Shown: positions 42,338 through 49,152 of the stretch, piece by piece
Position numbering within the stretch: the first letter of the stretch is position 1
Layout: every line of letters begins with the position of its first letter
Virus record (IMG/VR): IMGVR_UViG_3300027917_000020
Span: 1-64,000 of that record
Strand: one strand, 5' to 3'
Source of the DNA: a virus
Length of the DNA: 64,000 nt
Translations under genes and position numbers: made by a program
The notes under the pieces: model-generated
The model's database searches: none
Seen by the model: the letters and a program-made list of their open reading frames with translations, nothing else
What the model was told of the DNA's origin: nothing

Positions 42338-42410
42338 GAAGCCTCTCCATCAACCTTCTCAGGGTTGTGCAGATGGACCGTTATAGTCGGAGAGGCTTCT
42401 CCTTTCTTAT
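42338..42410 (+). terminator. branched terminator-like RNA structure
   Basis: An 11-base perfect outer stem GAAGCCTCTCC/GGAGAGGCTTC encloses two smaller hairpins (CAACC/GGTTG and CCG/CGG) and is followed by TCCTTTCTTATTTCC. More elaborate than a normal terminator; it could be a three-way junction RNA. Confidence 0.6.
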
Positions 42411-42438
42411 TTCCTAATATTAGTCTCAATACAATTTT

Positions 42439-42467
42439 TTTACATTTTCTTTAATATGTGGTATAAT
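42439..42467 (+). promoter_or_regulatory. class A promoter, leaderless
   Basis: TTTACA (42439-42444), 17-base spacer ending TATGTGG, TATAAT (42462-42467), only 6 bases before the ATG at 42474; the transcript should start at or next to the start codon. Confidence 0.75.
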
Positions 42468-42473
42468 AGGAAT

Positions 42474-43088
42474 ATGGATTATTGTAAAATTTGTAATAAA
42501 AAGACAGATAAATATATAGTAAAAGGTATATTTGGTGATAACGAACCTCCACGAAGAGTCGGGATAGATTTAAGGTATAAAACCAATATAGAAGTATGTC
42601 CTGAATGTGGATTTATGAAATTACTCGGCTCAGACCTTCCTTTTACCCAAATGCGATATAAAGGCTATCCACCAGTTAGCATAGATGATATTAAAAAAAT
42701 AGATACCGAACAAATAATAAATGAAATGGAATTGCCTCTTATTCACTCAGAAGAGATAAAAATATGGGTGGAGTTTGATATATTTAAAAATAACCTTTTT
42801 GAGGTGGATGTTTTAACGGACGGCATAACCTTTGACCATGTTAATTATTATAGGTTAGTTCATTTTATGCTTCTTCCGTTAGAGAAACGAAGATTAATAA
42901 GCGGTACATTTAAATGTCCATTTATAGAAATAGCCATAGAAACTTTTGAGCCTCGTCCGTGGTTTTGGGATGGTAGACGGAGATTTTCGTTACTTCATTA
43001 TTTGGGGGTAAAAAGAATACCAGTTGCGGTTTTAAAGGATAATTTAGAAATAGCTGAAAATCATGGGTTTAAGTATTATAAGGATTAA
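42474..43088 (+). CDS. zinc-finger plus ParB-like domain protein (204 aa)
   Basis: ATG at 42474 (an upstream ATG lies inside the promoter). N-terminal C4 zinc finger MDYCKICNKKTDK ... VCPECGFMKL; C-terminal ParB/sulfiredoxin-like segment WDGRRRFSLLHYLGVKRIPV. The last part is similar to the minus-strand CTS-tagged protein at 53413 (NGRHRFAVLRDLGAEKIPV). mRNA predicted leaderless. May be a DNA-binding or nucleotide-hydrolysing regulator. Confidence 0.65.
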   Translation: MDYCKICNKKTDKYIVKGIFGDNEPPRRVGIDLRYKTNIEVCPECGFMKLLGSDLPFTQMRYKGYPPVSIDDIKKIDTEQIINEMELPLIHSEEIKIWVEFDIFKNNLFEVDVLTDGITFDHVNYYRLVHFMLLPLEKRRLISGTFKCPFIEIAIETFEPRPWFWDGRRRFSLLHYLGVKRIPVAVLKDNLEIAENHGFKYYKD

Positions 43089-43090
43089 AA

Positions 43091-43255
43091 ATGTTTGACG
43101 ATATATTAGATAAAGAAAAAGATTACGGCAAATGCGGTGAATGTGAACATATAGCAAAGCAGAATAAGCCTGCTATTGTGCCTAACCGCTATTGTCCTGT
43201 TATTAAAAAATATGTACATTTAGAACAATTTGGATGTATGGAGTTTAAGAAGTGA
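43091..43255 (+). CDS. Cys-rich microprotein with MFDDIL tag (54 aa)
   Basis: MFDDILDKEKDYGKCGECEH then RYCPVIKKY and FGCMEFKK: N-terminal tag plus four or five spaced Cys. Two bases after the previous gene and overlapping the next. Confidence 0.6.
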   Translation: MFDDILDKEKDYGKCGECEHIAKQNKPAIVPNRYCPVIKKYVHLEQFGCMEFKK

Positions 43256-43557
43256 TAGCATATAAACTTTTACGGAAACGGAAAGATGGTACATATGGAC
43301 CATTATATATAGAGAGAAGGCGCAGAGTGCCGATAGGGGAATGGGTTGAGTCTAATGCGGTTAGAACGAAGGGCTATAAGTATAGACCCGGATGGCATTG
43401 TTGCCATAAGCCCGAAGCTCCACATATTAAAGATAAACCGGAACGGGTATGGGCAGAGGTGGAAATAAAAGAATATGACGCTTTTCAGCGACCCGAAAAT
43501 CAGGGCGGTCTTTGGTATATAGCAAAATGGATGAAAATAAACAAAATTATTGCATAG
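43252..43557 (+). CDS. basic hypothetical protein (101 aa)
   Basis: GTG start overlapping the previous stop. YRPGWHCCHKPEAPHIKDKP and RVWAEVEI are strongly patterned (Cys-Cys-His-x7-His), suggesting a metal or RNA-binding fold that I have seen described only as a phage hypothetical. Ends with GGLWYIAKWMKINK. Confidence 0.55.
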   Translation: MIAYKLLRKRKDGTYGPLYIERRRRVPIGEWVESNAVRTKGYKYRPGWHCCHKPEAPHIKDKPERVWAEVEIKEYDAFQRPENQGGLWYIAKWMKINKIIA

Positions 43558-43724
43558 TTAAAGTCGGGGATTTATGGGGCAAATGTGACCTTTATAAAGG
43601 AACCGAATATTTTAATGATGAGGATAAAGGGGGCCGCTGTAAATATTATTATGATAGTGAATTAAGCATGAATGCCTTTTGTCATTATTATACATTTTTA
43701 ACTGATAAGGATTTTGAATTATGA
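43527..43724 (+). CDS. Cys-rich microprotein (65 aa)
   Basis: Start at 43527 inside the end of the previous gene. YCIVKVGDLWGKCDLYKG, GGRCKYYYD and AFCHYYTF follow the family pattern; compare YCIVRPGQSW at 41529. Ends DKDFEL. Confidence 0.55.
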   Translation: MDENKQNYCIVKVGDLWGKCDLYKGTEYFNDEDKGGRCKYYYDSELSMNAFCHYYTFLTDKDFEL

Positions 43725-43912
43725 AACAATACAAAGTACACTATAATCGTGGGTTTTCTGCTCCTGTTTTTGCCGATGGGTTTTCACATGCCACCAGTGA
43801 CCATTTATGCTGTTTTTATCGTTATGCTGAAAACGGCACTAAAGACTTTTTTAAGTGGGTAAGTGTTTATAATATTCTTAGTATTGAATTGATGCCTGAT
43901 GATGAATCTTAA
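43721..43912 (+). CDS. small hypothetical protein (63 aa)
   Basis: Overlaps the previous gene by 4 bases. MKQYKVHYNRGFSAPVFADG and LLCCFYRY-type centre; weak similarity in plan to the gene at 33796. Unknown. Confidence 0.5.
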   Translation: MKQYKVHYNRGFSAPVFADGFSHATSDHLCCFYRYAENGTKDFFKWVSVYNILSIELMPDDES

Positions 43913-44042
43913 AAAATGTTGGTTTTGTAGAGGGGTTTTTTGGAAACGAAGTTGGATACCTTTATGCGCCAGTTGCCGTAAAGGTATATGGAGATGTTGT
44001 CGATTAGGAGGGCATAAACATTCCGATACAAATATATCCTAA
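43899..44042 (+). CDS. zinc-knuckle microprotein (47 aa)
   Basis: Reads MMNLKKCWFCRGVFWKRSWI then CASCRK and WRCCRLGGHKH: a compact C4-type basic zinc finger, probably nucleic-acid binding. Overlaps genes on both sides. Start is one of two adjacent ATGs. Confidence 0.55.
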   Translation: MMNLKKCWFCRGVFWKRSWIPLCASCRKGIWRCCRLGGHKHSDTNIS

Positions 44043-44583
44043 ATATAAGGTCATATTTTTTGGCCAAGATAAGTGCGCTTCAGAGAATATAAGGCGCACT
44101 TTTGGTATAAACGAATCAGCACCACCGTTTAATGGTAAGACTATTCCCGGTTTGTTAGGTACTCCTATACTAAGGAATAAAAAACCCGACCTTGCGCCAT
44201 ATAGGGATTATTATAGGGTTACATTTATCCGTAACCCGTTTGACCGTATGGTATCTGCTTATTATTACAACTTACAGGTCGGTATTAAACACGATTCCTT
44301 TAGCCATTATCTAAAAACGAGAGATAAATGGCTCACGCCTTTTAATAAGCATATGCCCTATAATTTTGTGGGTAGGTTTGAATCCTTATATGAGGATTAT
44401 AACCGTTTATTGGGCATATGGGACATACCAGTACCCGACCCTCATCCGCTTGACATAGGCCGACAAAATAAGAGTAAACTCCGACCTAAAAAACATTATC
44501 GGGAGTATTATACGGACGAATTGAGGGAACTGGTAGCCCGTCAGTATGCCCAAGATTTAAAGATTTTCAACTATGACTTCTAA
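44020..44583 (+). CDS. sulfotransferase-family protein, probable ATT start (187 aa)
   Basis: PAPS 5'-phosphosulfate loop-like FGQDKCASENIRRTFG, then the 3'-phosphate motif VTFIRNPFDRMVSAYYYN. No ATG, GTG or TTG occurs in frame upstream of the first motif; the only codons with a good ribosome site are ATT at 44020 (AGGAGG 8 bases before) or ATA at 44014. Starting at TTG 44152 would delete the cofactor loop. Related to the minus-strand gene at 56974 (HDKCASTSI). Probably sulfates a sugar or other surface group. Confidence 0.65.
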   Translation: MPIQIYPKYKVIFFGQDKCASENIRRTFGINESAPPFNGKTIPGLLGTPILRNKKPDLAPYRDYYRVTFIRNPFDRMVSAYYYNLQVGIKHDSFSHYLKTRDKWLTPFNKHMPYNFVGRFESLYEDYNRLLGIWDIPVPDPHPLDIGRQNKSKLRPKKHYREYYTDELRELVARQYAQDLKIFNYDF

Positions 44584-44713
44584 TAGGGTATAGTTGTCTT
44601 TCTTTAGCCTCAAGAATGCGCCTAATAATCAACCGGACGGATTTATGCGCTATTTCATCCCTTGACCTATCCGGGCATCTGTAAACCGGATTTTTCCTTC
44701 GTTCGATTCCCAT
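44567..44713 (-). CDS. small basic protein (48 aa)
   Basis: Minus-strand frame beginning MGIERRKNPVYRCPDRSRDE with AAGGAGGTATATT before the ATG. Basic and helical (VRLIIRRILEAKERQL). Its end overlaps the end of the sulfotransferase gene on the other strand. Unknown function. Confidence 0.55.
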   Translation of the reverse strand: MGIERRKNPVYRCPDRSRDEIAHKSVRLIIRRILEAKERQLYPIRSHS

Positions 44714-44724
44714 AATATACCTCC

Positions 44725-44919
44725 TTAATCCCTAATAAGGTAATTAGCAGAAATCGTGCCAAGATAGGGTTTTTCTGGTTGTTTTTCTGTAATGGTTACT
44801 TTAATTCCGGGACCTTCTGGGCGGCCTAATGATGTTACCTTAATGGTGCAGCCGCCCGTCAATAGCCAGATTGCGTTAAGCACTAACGCAGTGATTAGTA
44901 CTCGCACTAAAGCAGTCAT
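44725..44919 (-). CDS. small lipoprotein (64 aa)
   Basis: Signal peptide MTALVRVLITALVLNAIWLL with lipobox LTGGC (Cys about 24), then a short soluble part (VTITEKQPEKPYL). GAAGGAG precedes the ATG. Small phage lipoproteins can be o-spanins or superinfection-exclusion factors; neither is shown here. Confidence 0.6.
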   Translation of the reverse strand: MTALVRVLITALVLNAIWLLTGGCTIKVTSLGRPEGPGIKVTITEKQPEKPYLGTISANYLIRD

Positions 44920-44964
44920 TTTTGTTCTCCTTCTTTTTCGTCAGCCTAATATTGACGGTTACGG

Positions 44965-44993
44965 ACTATAACATAAAGGTTCTAAATTGTAAA
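44965..44993 (-). promoter_or_regulatory. class A promoter (minus)
   Basis: Minus strand TTTACA (44993-44988), 17-base spacer, TATAGT (44970-44965), 45 bases before the lipoprotein gene. Confidence 0.75.
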
Positions 44994-45055
44994 CAAAAAT
45001 TTCCCATTATTATTACCTTTTTTACATAAGGCGCAAATATCATTAATAAAATCCA

Positions 45056-45084
45056 TTTACAATTTTAACTGATTGTGTTATAAT
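45056..45084 (+). promoter_or_regulatory. class A promoter
   Basis: TTTACA (45056-45061), 17-base spacer ending GTGT, TATAAT (45079-45084), followed by a long structured leader. Confidence 0.8.
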
Positions 45085-45090
45085 ATATAA

Positions 45091-45207
45091 AAATTTGTAT
45101 AGAATAAGTAGGGATGTAAGTCCGTATCGTTGTCGTCAAATCCACTATGTGGTGGCATCGTTAAGATTAAATTCCGGCATTCCCTACAACCATTAAGGTG
45201 GTTTATG
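45091..45207 (+). promoter_or_regulatory. structured 5' leader
   Basis: About 115 bases between the predicted transcript start and the first gene, closed by GTAGGGATG (45108-45116) pairing with CATTCCCTAC (45178-45187), with inner CCG/CGG and CCAC/GTGG helices. No known riboswitch recognised. The ribosome site AAGGTGG lies just after the closing stem. Confidence 0.5.
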
Positions 45208-45426
45208 ATGTTTGATGATATTTTGCCCCAAGAAAGACCGTTTTATAAAATGGTCTCCGAAGGTTGGATAAATGTAGATTTAACCGACCTTAAAAAAGGA
45301 GATGTTTTTTATACCATACATGAACCCCATAAACATCAACTTGCCACGAGCGACCCCTTTACAGATGGTACAGGAGAGTGGACTATCACATCCCAAAGCG
45401 TAAAAATCCATGAGGTAAAATTATGA
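45208..45426 (+). CDS. small protein with MFDDILP tag (72 aa)
   Basis: ATG at 45208 (six bases after AAGGTGG) reads MFDDILPQERPFYKM; three bases upstream another ATG would add one Met. The LKKGDVFYTIHEP segment resembles LKKGDVFLYG in the gene at 32477. Beta-rich; unknown role. Overlaps the next gene. Confidence 0.6.
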   Translation: MFDDILPQERPFYKMVSEGWINVDLTDLKKGDVFYTIHEPHKHQLATSDPFTDGTGEWTITSQSVKIHEVKL

Positions 45427-45758
45427 AGAAAATATATATCGTTTTTAGAGAAGAAGGTGTGTATGATGATTATCGTACTGTTAATATAAAAGCCTTTTAT
45501 AATAGAGGTAATGCTAAACAGTTCCGAAGTAAGTGTAATGCTGATGCAGAACGTATAAAAGCCGAAATTAAAAAATTAGAAGAAGAGCATGATAAGCTAT
45601 GGACTTGGGAGCAAGAAGATACGCCTGAATACGAAGAATGGTCATTGGGTTATTGTGACCGGATTAATGAAATTTACAGTAGCGGTGAATATGATAAATC
45701 AACCATAACCACTTACGAGGGTTTAGAATATAAAATTGAGGAGCTTGAAATAGAATGA
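45423..45758 (+). CDS. hypothetical coiled-coil protein (111 aa)
   Basis: MKKIYIVFREEGVYDDYRTV, then a helical region (DAERIKAEIKKLEEEHDKLW). Acidic C-terminus overlapping the pilin-like gene by 4 bases. No family. Confidence 0.55.
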   Translation: MKKIYIVFREEGVYDDYRTVNIKAFYNRGNAKQFRSKCNADAERIKAEIKKLEEEHDKLWTWEQEDTPEYEEWSLGYCDRINEIYSSGEYDKSTITTYEGLEYKIEELEIE

Positions 45759-45925
45759 AAAGGGGTTTTACATTAATCGAATTAATGGTTGTTATCATAA
45801 TAATGGGCATACTGGCTATGATAGCAATCCCGAATTTTTTAAAATATATGGATAGGACTTTACAAAAATCGCCGATTGAAGAACGGTATGTGCCTAAAAA
45901 AAATGACCATATAGGAAATTATTAA
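45755..45925 (+). CDS. mini type IV pilin/pseudopilin-like protein (56 aa)
   Basis: Reads MKRGFTLIELMVVIIIMGIL then AMIAIPNFLKYMDR: a textbook class III (prepilin) signal with a 4-residue leader, cleavage after Gly, Phe+1 and Glu+5, then the pilin N-terminal helix. The globular head of normal pilins is missing; only a short charged tail (EERYVPKKNDHIGNY) follows. It should be processed by host PilD and enter the pilus assembly site. Inferred role: interference with host pili or superinfection block. Confidence 0.8.
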   Translation: MKRGFTLIELMVVIIIMGILAMIAIPNFLKYMDRTLQKSPIEERYVPKKNDHIGNY

Positions 45926-45926
45926 A

Positions 45927-46019
45927 ATGAAAATTATACTTTATTGCCTTATAGCGATTTTGCTAATAGCCATCTTTTTCCTTGCTAATATAGTTAATGG
46001 CGGAGGTTGTAATGTTTAA
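45927..46019 (+). CDS. possible 30-residue membrane peptide
   Basis: MKIILYCLIAILLIAIFFLA then NIVNGGGCNV; overlaps the next ATG. One hydrophobic helix; a Cys near the end follows GGG but is not a good lipobox. Real by tight packing only. Confidence 0.4.
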   Translation: MKIILYCLIAILLIAIFFLANIVNGGGCNV

Positions 46020-46209
46020 CGATATATTAACACCTGATATACCTAAAAACGATGCCGACTTATATGAATTCTGTTGCCATTTAACGAAGGATGAGCATGG
46101 GGATACAACTATATGTATGTGGTATTATCAAGGCAAAGTTGACCCTAATAAATGTATACATTCAACTAAAGAGGGGTTTTGTCTTAAACGCCTATTAAAG
46201 AGAAAATAA
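46012..46209 (+). CDS. Cys-rich microprotein with MFNDIL tag (65 aa)
   Basis: ATG at 46012 preceded by GGAGG. MFNDILTPDIPKN, then EFCCHLTKDEHGDTTICMWY, NKCIHS and GFCLKRLL: tag plus spaced Cys/His residues. One-base overlap with the next gene. Confidence 0.6.
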   Translation: MFNDILTPDIPKNDADLYEFCCHLTKDEHGDTTICMWYYQGKVDPNKCIHSTKEGFCLKRLLKRK

Positions 46210-46379
46210 TGTTTGATGACTTGTTACCTAAAAAACCCGTTTTAAATGAAGCCGATTTCAAAAGGCTTATATGTACGGAATGCGATGACGTAGAGGATTG
46301 TCGTACTAACGGCAAATATTTACAATCTTGTATGAGTCACTGGACTCCTGAATTATGGGAAGAATATTTCAAGATTTAA
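46209..46379 (+). CDS. Cys-rich microprotein with MFDDLLP tag (56 aa)
   Basis: MFDDLLPKKPVLNEADFKRL, ICTECDDVEDC, SCMSHW, ending PELWEEYFKI. It seems to carry the N-terminal tag and a degenerate version of the C-terminal tag in one protein. The start overlaps the previous stop (TAATG). Confidence 0.55.
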   Translation: MFDDLLPKKPVLNEADFKRLICTECDDVEDCRTNGKYLQSCMSHWTPELWEEYFKI

Positions 46380-46394
46380 AAGAAAGGGAAGGTA

Positions 46395-46598
46395 ATGTTT
46401 GACGACTTATTAAAATCTATACAACACGAAGCTATTTGTATGGTCAGACCCGATGGCCTGCCGAGAGAGTGTAAGCATTTTGAGCCTTCAGGGGATACCA
46501 ATTGGTGCGATTTTTATAACTCTAAAACCTTACAAGGTGGAAACGGGGAGATAAGCATAACAATATGGTGCTCTTGTCCTATTAAGCCGGAGGATTAA
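46395..46598 (+). CDS. Cys-rich microprotein with MFDDLL tag (67 aa)
   Basis: MFDDLLKSIQHEAICMVRPD, RECKHF, NWCDFYN and IWCSCPIKPED: four spaced Cys sites, closest to those at 41529 and 46600. GGGAAGG before the ATG. Confidence 0.6.
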   Translation: MFDDLLKSIQHEAICMVRPDGLPRECKHFEPSGDTNWCDFYNSKTLQGGNGEISITIWCSCPIKPED

Positions 46599-46599
46599 A

Positions 46600-46950
46600 A
46601 TGGAATGGGAAGATGAAGAAGAATATAGCCGTTATCGATGGGAAGATGATGATGATGATGATGATGAAGATGATGATGAAGAGATGCCGCCGGTGTGGGA
46701 TAATGATACATGGGATATAACGGATGAATATGAAGAATACCCATGTAAGCCTGTTTCCAAATGGAATGAGTGTAAACATTTTGTGGAAAATCATAATGGT
46801 AATTGTAAATACGTTATATGGAAGCATCGGGACGATGATGTACGCTTTTGTCGTATAGGCCAAAAATTAAAAAATAAAGAATTGCATAATAACGCAAAAA
46901 ACACGGCTGAAACTATTATAGCCGATTTATTGGATGATATAGATATATGA
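46600..46950 (+). CDS. acidic low-complexity protein with Cys module (116 aa)
   Basis: The N-terminal 35 residues are extremely acidic, with a run of Asp encoded by repeated GAT codons at 46639-46680. The C-terminal part carries NECKHFVENHNGNCKYVIW and RFCRIGQ, as in the Cys-rich microproteins, and ends LLDDIDI. The acidic tract could mimic DNA. AGGAGG precedes the ATG. Confidence 0.55.
   Translation: MEWEDEEEYSRYRWEDDDDDDDEDDDEEMPPVWDNDTWDITDEYEEYPCKPVSKWNECKHFVENHNGNCKYVIWKHRDDDVRFCRIGQKLKNKELHNNAKNTAETIIADLLDDIDI
46639..46680 (+). repeat. GAT trinucleotide repeat
   Basis: Run of GAT with interspersed GAA codons inside the acidic protein gene; prone to length change by slippage without breaking the frame. 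Confidence 0.7.
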
Positions 46951-47282
46951 CGATAGCACAATTTATAATACTAATTTTCTGGGCGCATTTTATAGGCGAT
47001 TTTATCTTTCAAACGGAAAATATGTCTATGAATAAAAGCAAGGATTCGATGGTTTTAGCGACCCATTGCTTCGCCTATATGATACCGCTTTTGTTTATTA
47101 ATGTATGGTGGGGCTTATTAAACGGTTTGCTCCATTTTCCCGTGGACTATATAACATCGAGAATCACATCTAAACTATACGCCAAAAAGGAGTATCACTG
47201 GTTTTTCGTTGTTATAGGCTTTGACCAAGCTGTCCATATGACCGTTTTAACGATGACTTTTTGTTGGGTTTTTTACGCATGA
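46947..47282 (+). CDS. DUF3307 membrane protein (111 aa)
   Basis: FWAHFIGDFIFQTENMSMNK and later ATHCFAYMIPLLF, then HFPVDYITSRITSKLY: the H-x-x-x-D-x-x-x-Q and second His pattern of DUF3307 integral membrane proteins, three to four helices. The family is common in phages and bacteria but its function is unknown. Overlaps the previous gene by 4 bases. Confidence 0.8.
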   Translation: MTIAQFIILIFWAHFIGDFIFQTENMSMNKSKDSMVLATHCFAYMIPLLFINVWWGLLNGLLHFPVDYITSRITSKLYAKKEYHWFFVVIGFDQAVHMTVLTMTFCWVFYA

Positions 47283-47298
47283 AAGGGGTTATTTATTA

Positions 47299-47562
47299 AT
47301 GACGATAATACACGAAAATACCAAGGATTTTACTAAAGCCGATTTTGAAGTGAGACCTTTTGAGAAGGGCTTATGGTATATAACTATGATGAGTAGAAAT
47401 GTTTTAGACAAACATCATGCGAGTTTAGGGCTTTATCTGCATAAGGACGGTACAGTTCACGATATTTGTGGTACTCAAAATATGTGGTCTCAAGAAGAAG
47501 CCGAAGCGTTTTTAGATAGCCAATTTCCACCATTACCGGATGACCTGTTTGAGATAATATGA
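47299..47562 (+). CDS. small protein with C-terminal LPDDLFEI tag (87 aa)
   Basis: Beta-rich body (GLWYITMMSRNVL, GLYLHKDGTVHDI), ends PLPDDLFEII, a variant of the LPEELFEI tag with one extra Ile. Ribosome site is weak (AAAGGGG 15 bases before). Confidence 0.55.
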   Translation: MTIIHENTKDFTKADFEVRPFEKGLWYITMMSRNVLDKHHASLGLYLHKDGTVHDICGTQNMWSQEEAEAFLDSQFPPLPDDLFEII

Positions 47563-47574
47563 AGGGAGATAGCA

Positions 47575-47769
47575 ATGGATAAATTTGACGAGTTTATGGC
47601 TAAAGTGTATAAGGACAAAACGCTTAAAAAAATCTATGATGATTATATCATAAAGGACATAACCTTTAAAGAATTCGTGGACAGCCGGGTGCTCCAAGCC
47701 TATGGTACGACCCGTGTAAGGAGCATAAAGGGAATAAAGGCTAAAATCGAAAAGGAAATAATGGAGTGA
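47575..47769 (+). CDS. small basic helical protein (64 aa)
   Basis: MDKFDEFMAKVYKDKTLKKI and a final helix (KGIKAKIEKEIME); GGGAG before the ATG. Last plus-strand gene before the GC-rich gap. Unknown. Confidence 0.55.
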   Translation: MDKFDEFMAKVYKDKTLKKIYDDYIIKDITFKEFVDSRVLQAYGTTRVRSIKGIKAKIEKEIME

Positions 47770-48777
47770 GCACCTCTGCAACGGCATATATTTGTGATGA
47801 ATAAAGAACCTTTCAATAAATACATACCTAAAAGAGGCTAACTGAGGCATCGGCAATTTTTTTTTATCGACCCATCAATGCCCCTTATGCCCCTATAACT
47901 CCCCAATAGTCATCCCCAAGTCGTAATATAAGGAATAACTCGCACAAAATAAGCCCAAGATAGCCCCTGTGAGGCCATATATCGAGCGTTTGAGGGTGCG
48001 TTAGCCCCTTATCGCCTGACATATAGCGTACACGGGAATAAAATCTGTACTCTCCAAGTTGGCGTTTCGGACAAAGTAGCATTTTATCAAAGAAACAAAG
48101 GGGTATACGCAGGCGCAAAAAATGGAGTATAGGGGGGAGCGGGGCATTTATATGCCCCAAAAATCCGCCTCCGGTATATCGCCACCCCGGACACATAGGC
48201 CGCCGGCGGCACCCCTGCCCGAGGGTCATTCGGCGGCTGAATCCCCTTCAGCGTAGGCCACACTGGCCCCGCTTCAGTCACTGAATCCCCTTCAGCCACC
48301 CAATGACGCAAATTGTCACTACTAAAGTGTACACTCAGGGTGCCTGCGTAGGCCATGTGTACACTGTAGTGTACACCAGAGTTTACATAATAAGATATTA
48401 TAGGACGTTACATAGCACATGAGTGCACTATTGTATACGTTAAAGGGATGACGCAGGCTTAATGTATACAAGAGTGGGGTGAGCGGGGCCTTATGGTGAC
48501 GTAATGCGTCACTGCATACGCCGAATGACATTTATTGACTGAATGAACCTCGGTGAACGGAATTATATTGACCGAGTTTGATTCGGCGGGGACTCCGGTA
48601 TCCATCGATTAGCAACATAATGTACCCGGATATACAAGCCCCGCTCAAAGTCGAACCCCACCAACGGATGCCTGCGTCTGCCTGTCCATGTGTTTTGCTT
48701 TTTGGATTGGTTTTTCTGGATTTCAGAAATGCGATATGGGGGGAAATTCCTTTTGGGCTACAGGTCGAACTATATAA
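47770..48777. other. GC-rich non-coding region with palindromes
   Basis: About 1 kb between convergent gene blocks, clearly richer in G+C than its flanks. No frame here has a good start site or protein-like composition. It holds three GTGTACAC palindromes (48327-48334, 48357-48364, 48369-48376), a 12-base palindrome GCCGCCGGCGGC (48199-48210), two GAATCCCCTTCAGC repeats (about 48238 and 48283) and paired TGACGCA/TGCGTCA-type elements. Candidate replication origin, recombination site or structured RNA; possibly acquired DNA. Confidence 0.5.
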
Positions 48778-49152
48778 CTATATACGCTTGCCGGTGGTTA
48801 CATTGTATACACCTATTACCCTTGCTCTATCGGTGTATGCTAACGGGTCTATAAAGTACTCTATACCTTCTTCCCCGTTCCATTCCCACTCATCGGCATC
48901 GCCTTTGACTATGGCTATGTAAGTTGGGTTGTATGGATAGGTGCTCTCTATTAGGTGGGATAATCTTTTACCGTAATAGTATGAGCGTTTGAACCTACCC
49001 AGCCTAAAACCCAATGAGTTATACGCTATACGGGGAACCACATCTAAACAGGAAGCAAGCCAGATAGCGAAAGGCCGCACAACCATGCCGTTTAGCGAGG
49101 CAAATGATGTTCCGGTTATTTTAGTCTCTGTTAGGTAGGTTTTTAATCTCAT
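48778..49152 (-). CDS. CTS-tagged protein (124 aa), putative injected effector
   Basis: N-terminus MRLKTYLTE|TKITG fits the capsid-targeting pattern with an L-x-E cleavage site. The body (FAIWLASCLDVVPRIAYNSL, then IAIVKGDADEWEWNGEEGIE) has no recognised family. Overlaps the upstream CTS gene by 4 bases; both are read from the late promoter at 49640-49647. Confidence 0.6.
   Translation of the reverse strand: MRLKTYLTETKITGTSFASLNGMVVRPFAIWLASCLDVVPRIAYNSLGFRLGRFKRSYYYGKRLSHLIESTYPYNPTYIAIVKGDADEWEWNGEEGIEYFIDPLAYTDRARVIGVYNVTTGKRI

Noticed and set aside
45108-45192. A tRNA-like element: seven-base acceptor-like stem GTAGGGA/TCCCTAC followed by AACCA.
   Set aside because: No T-arm with a TTC-type loop precedes the 3' arm and no proper D or anticodon arm fits; treated as a structured leader.
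47885-48531. Several minus-strand frames of 70-114 codons in the GC-rich gap.
   Set aside because: They overlap each other in different frames, lack ribosome-binding sites and have compositions unlike phage proteins here; better explained by GC-rich non-coding DNA.
48640-48670. GGGTTCGA-like string on the minus strand suggesting a tRNA T-loop.
   Set aside because: The flanking bases do not form a 5-base T-stem and no acceptor or anticodon arm can be placed.
48578-48922. A 114-codon plus-strand frame.
   Set aside because: Its second half lies antisense inside the CTS gene at 48778-49152 and it lacks a ribosome-binding site.
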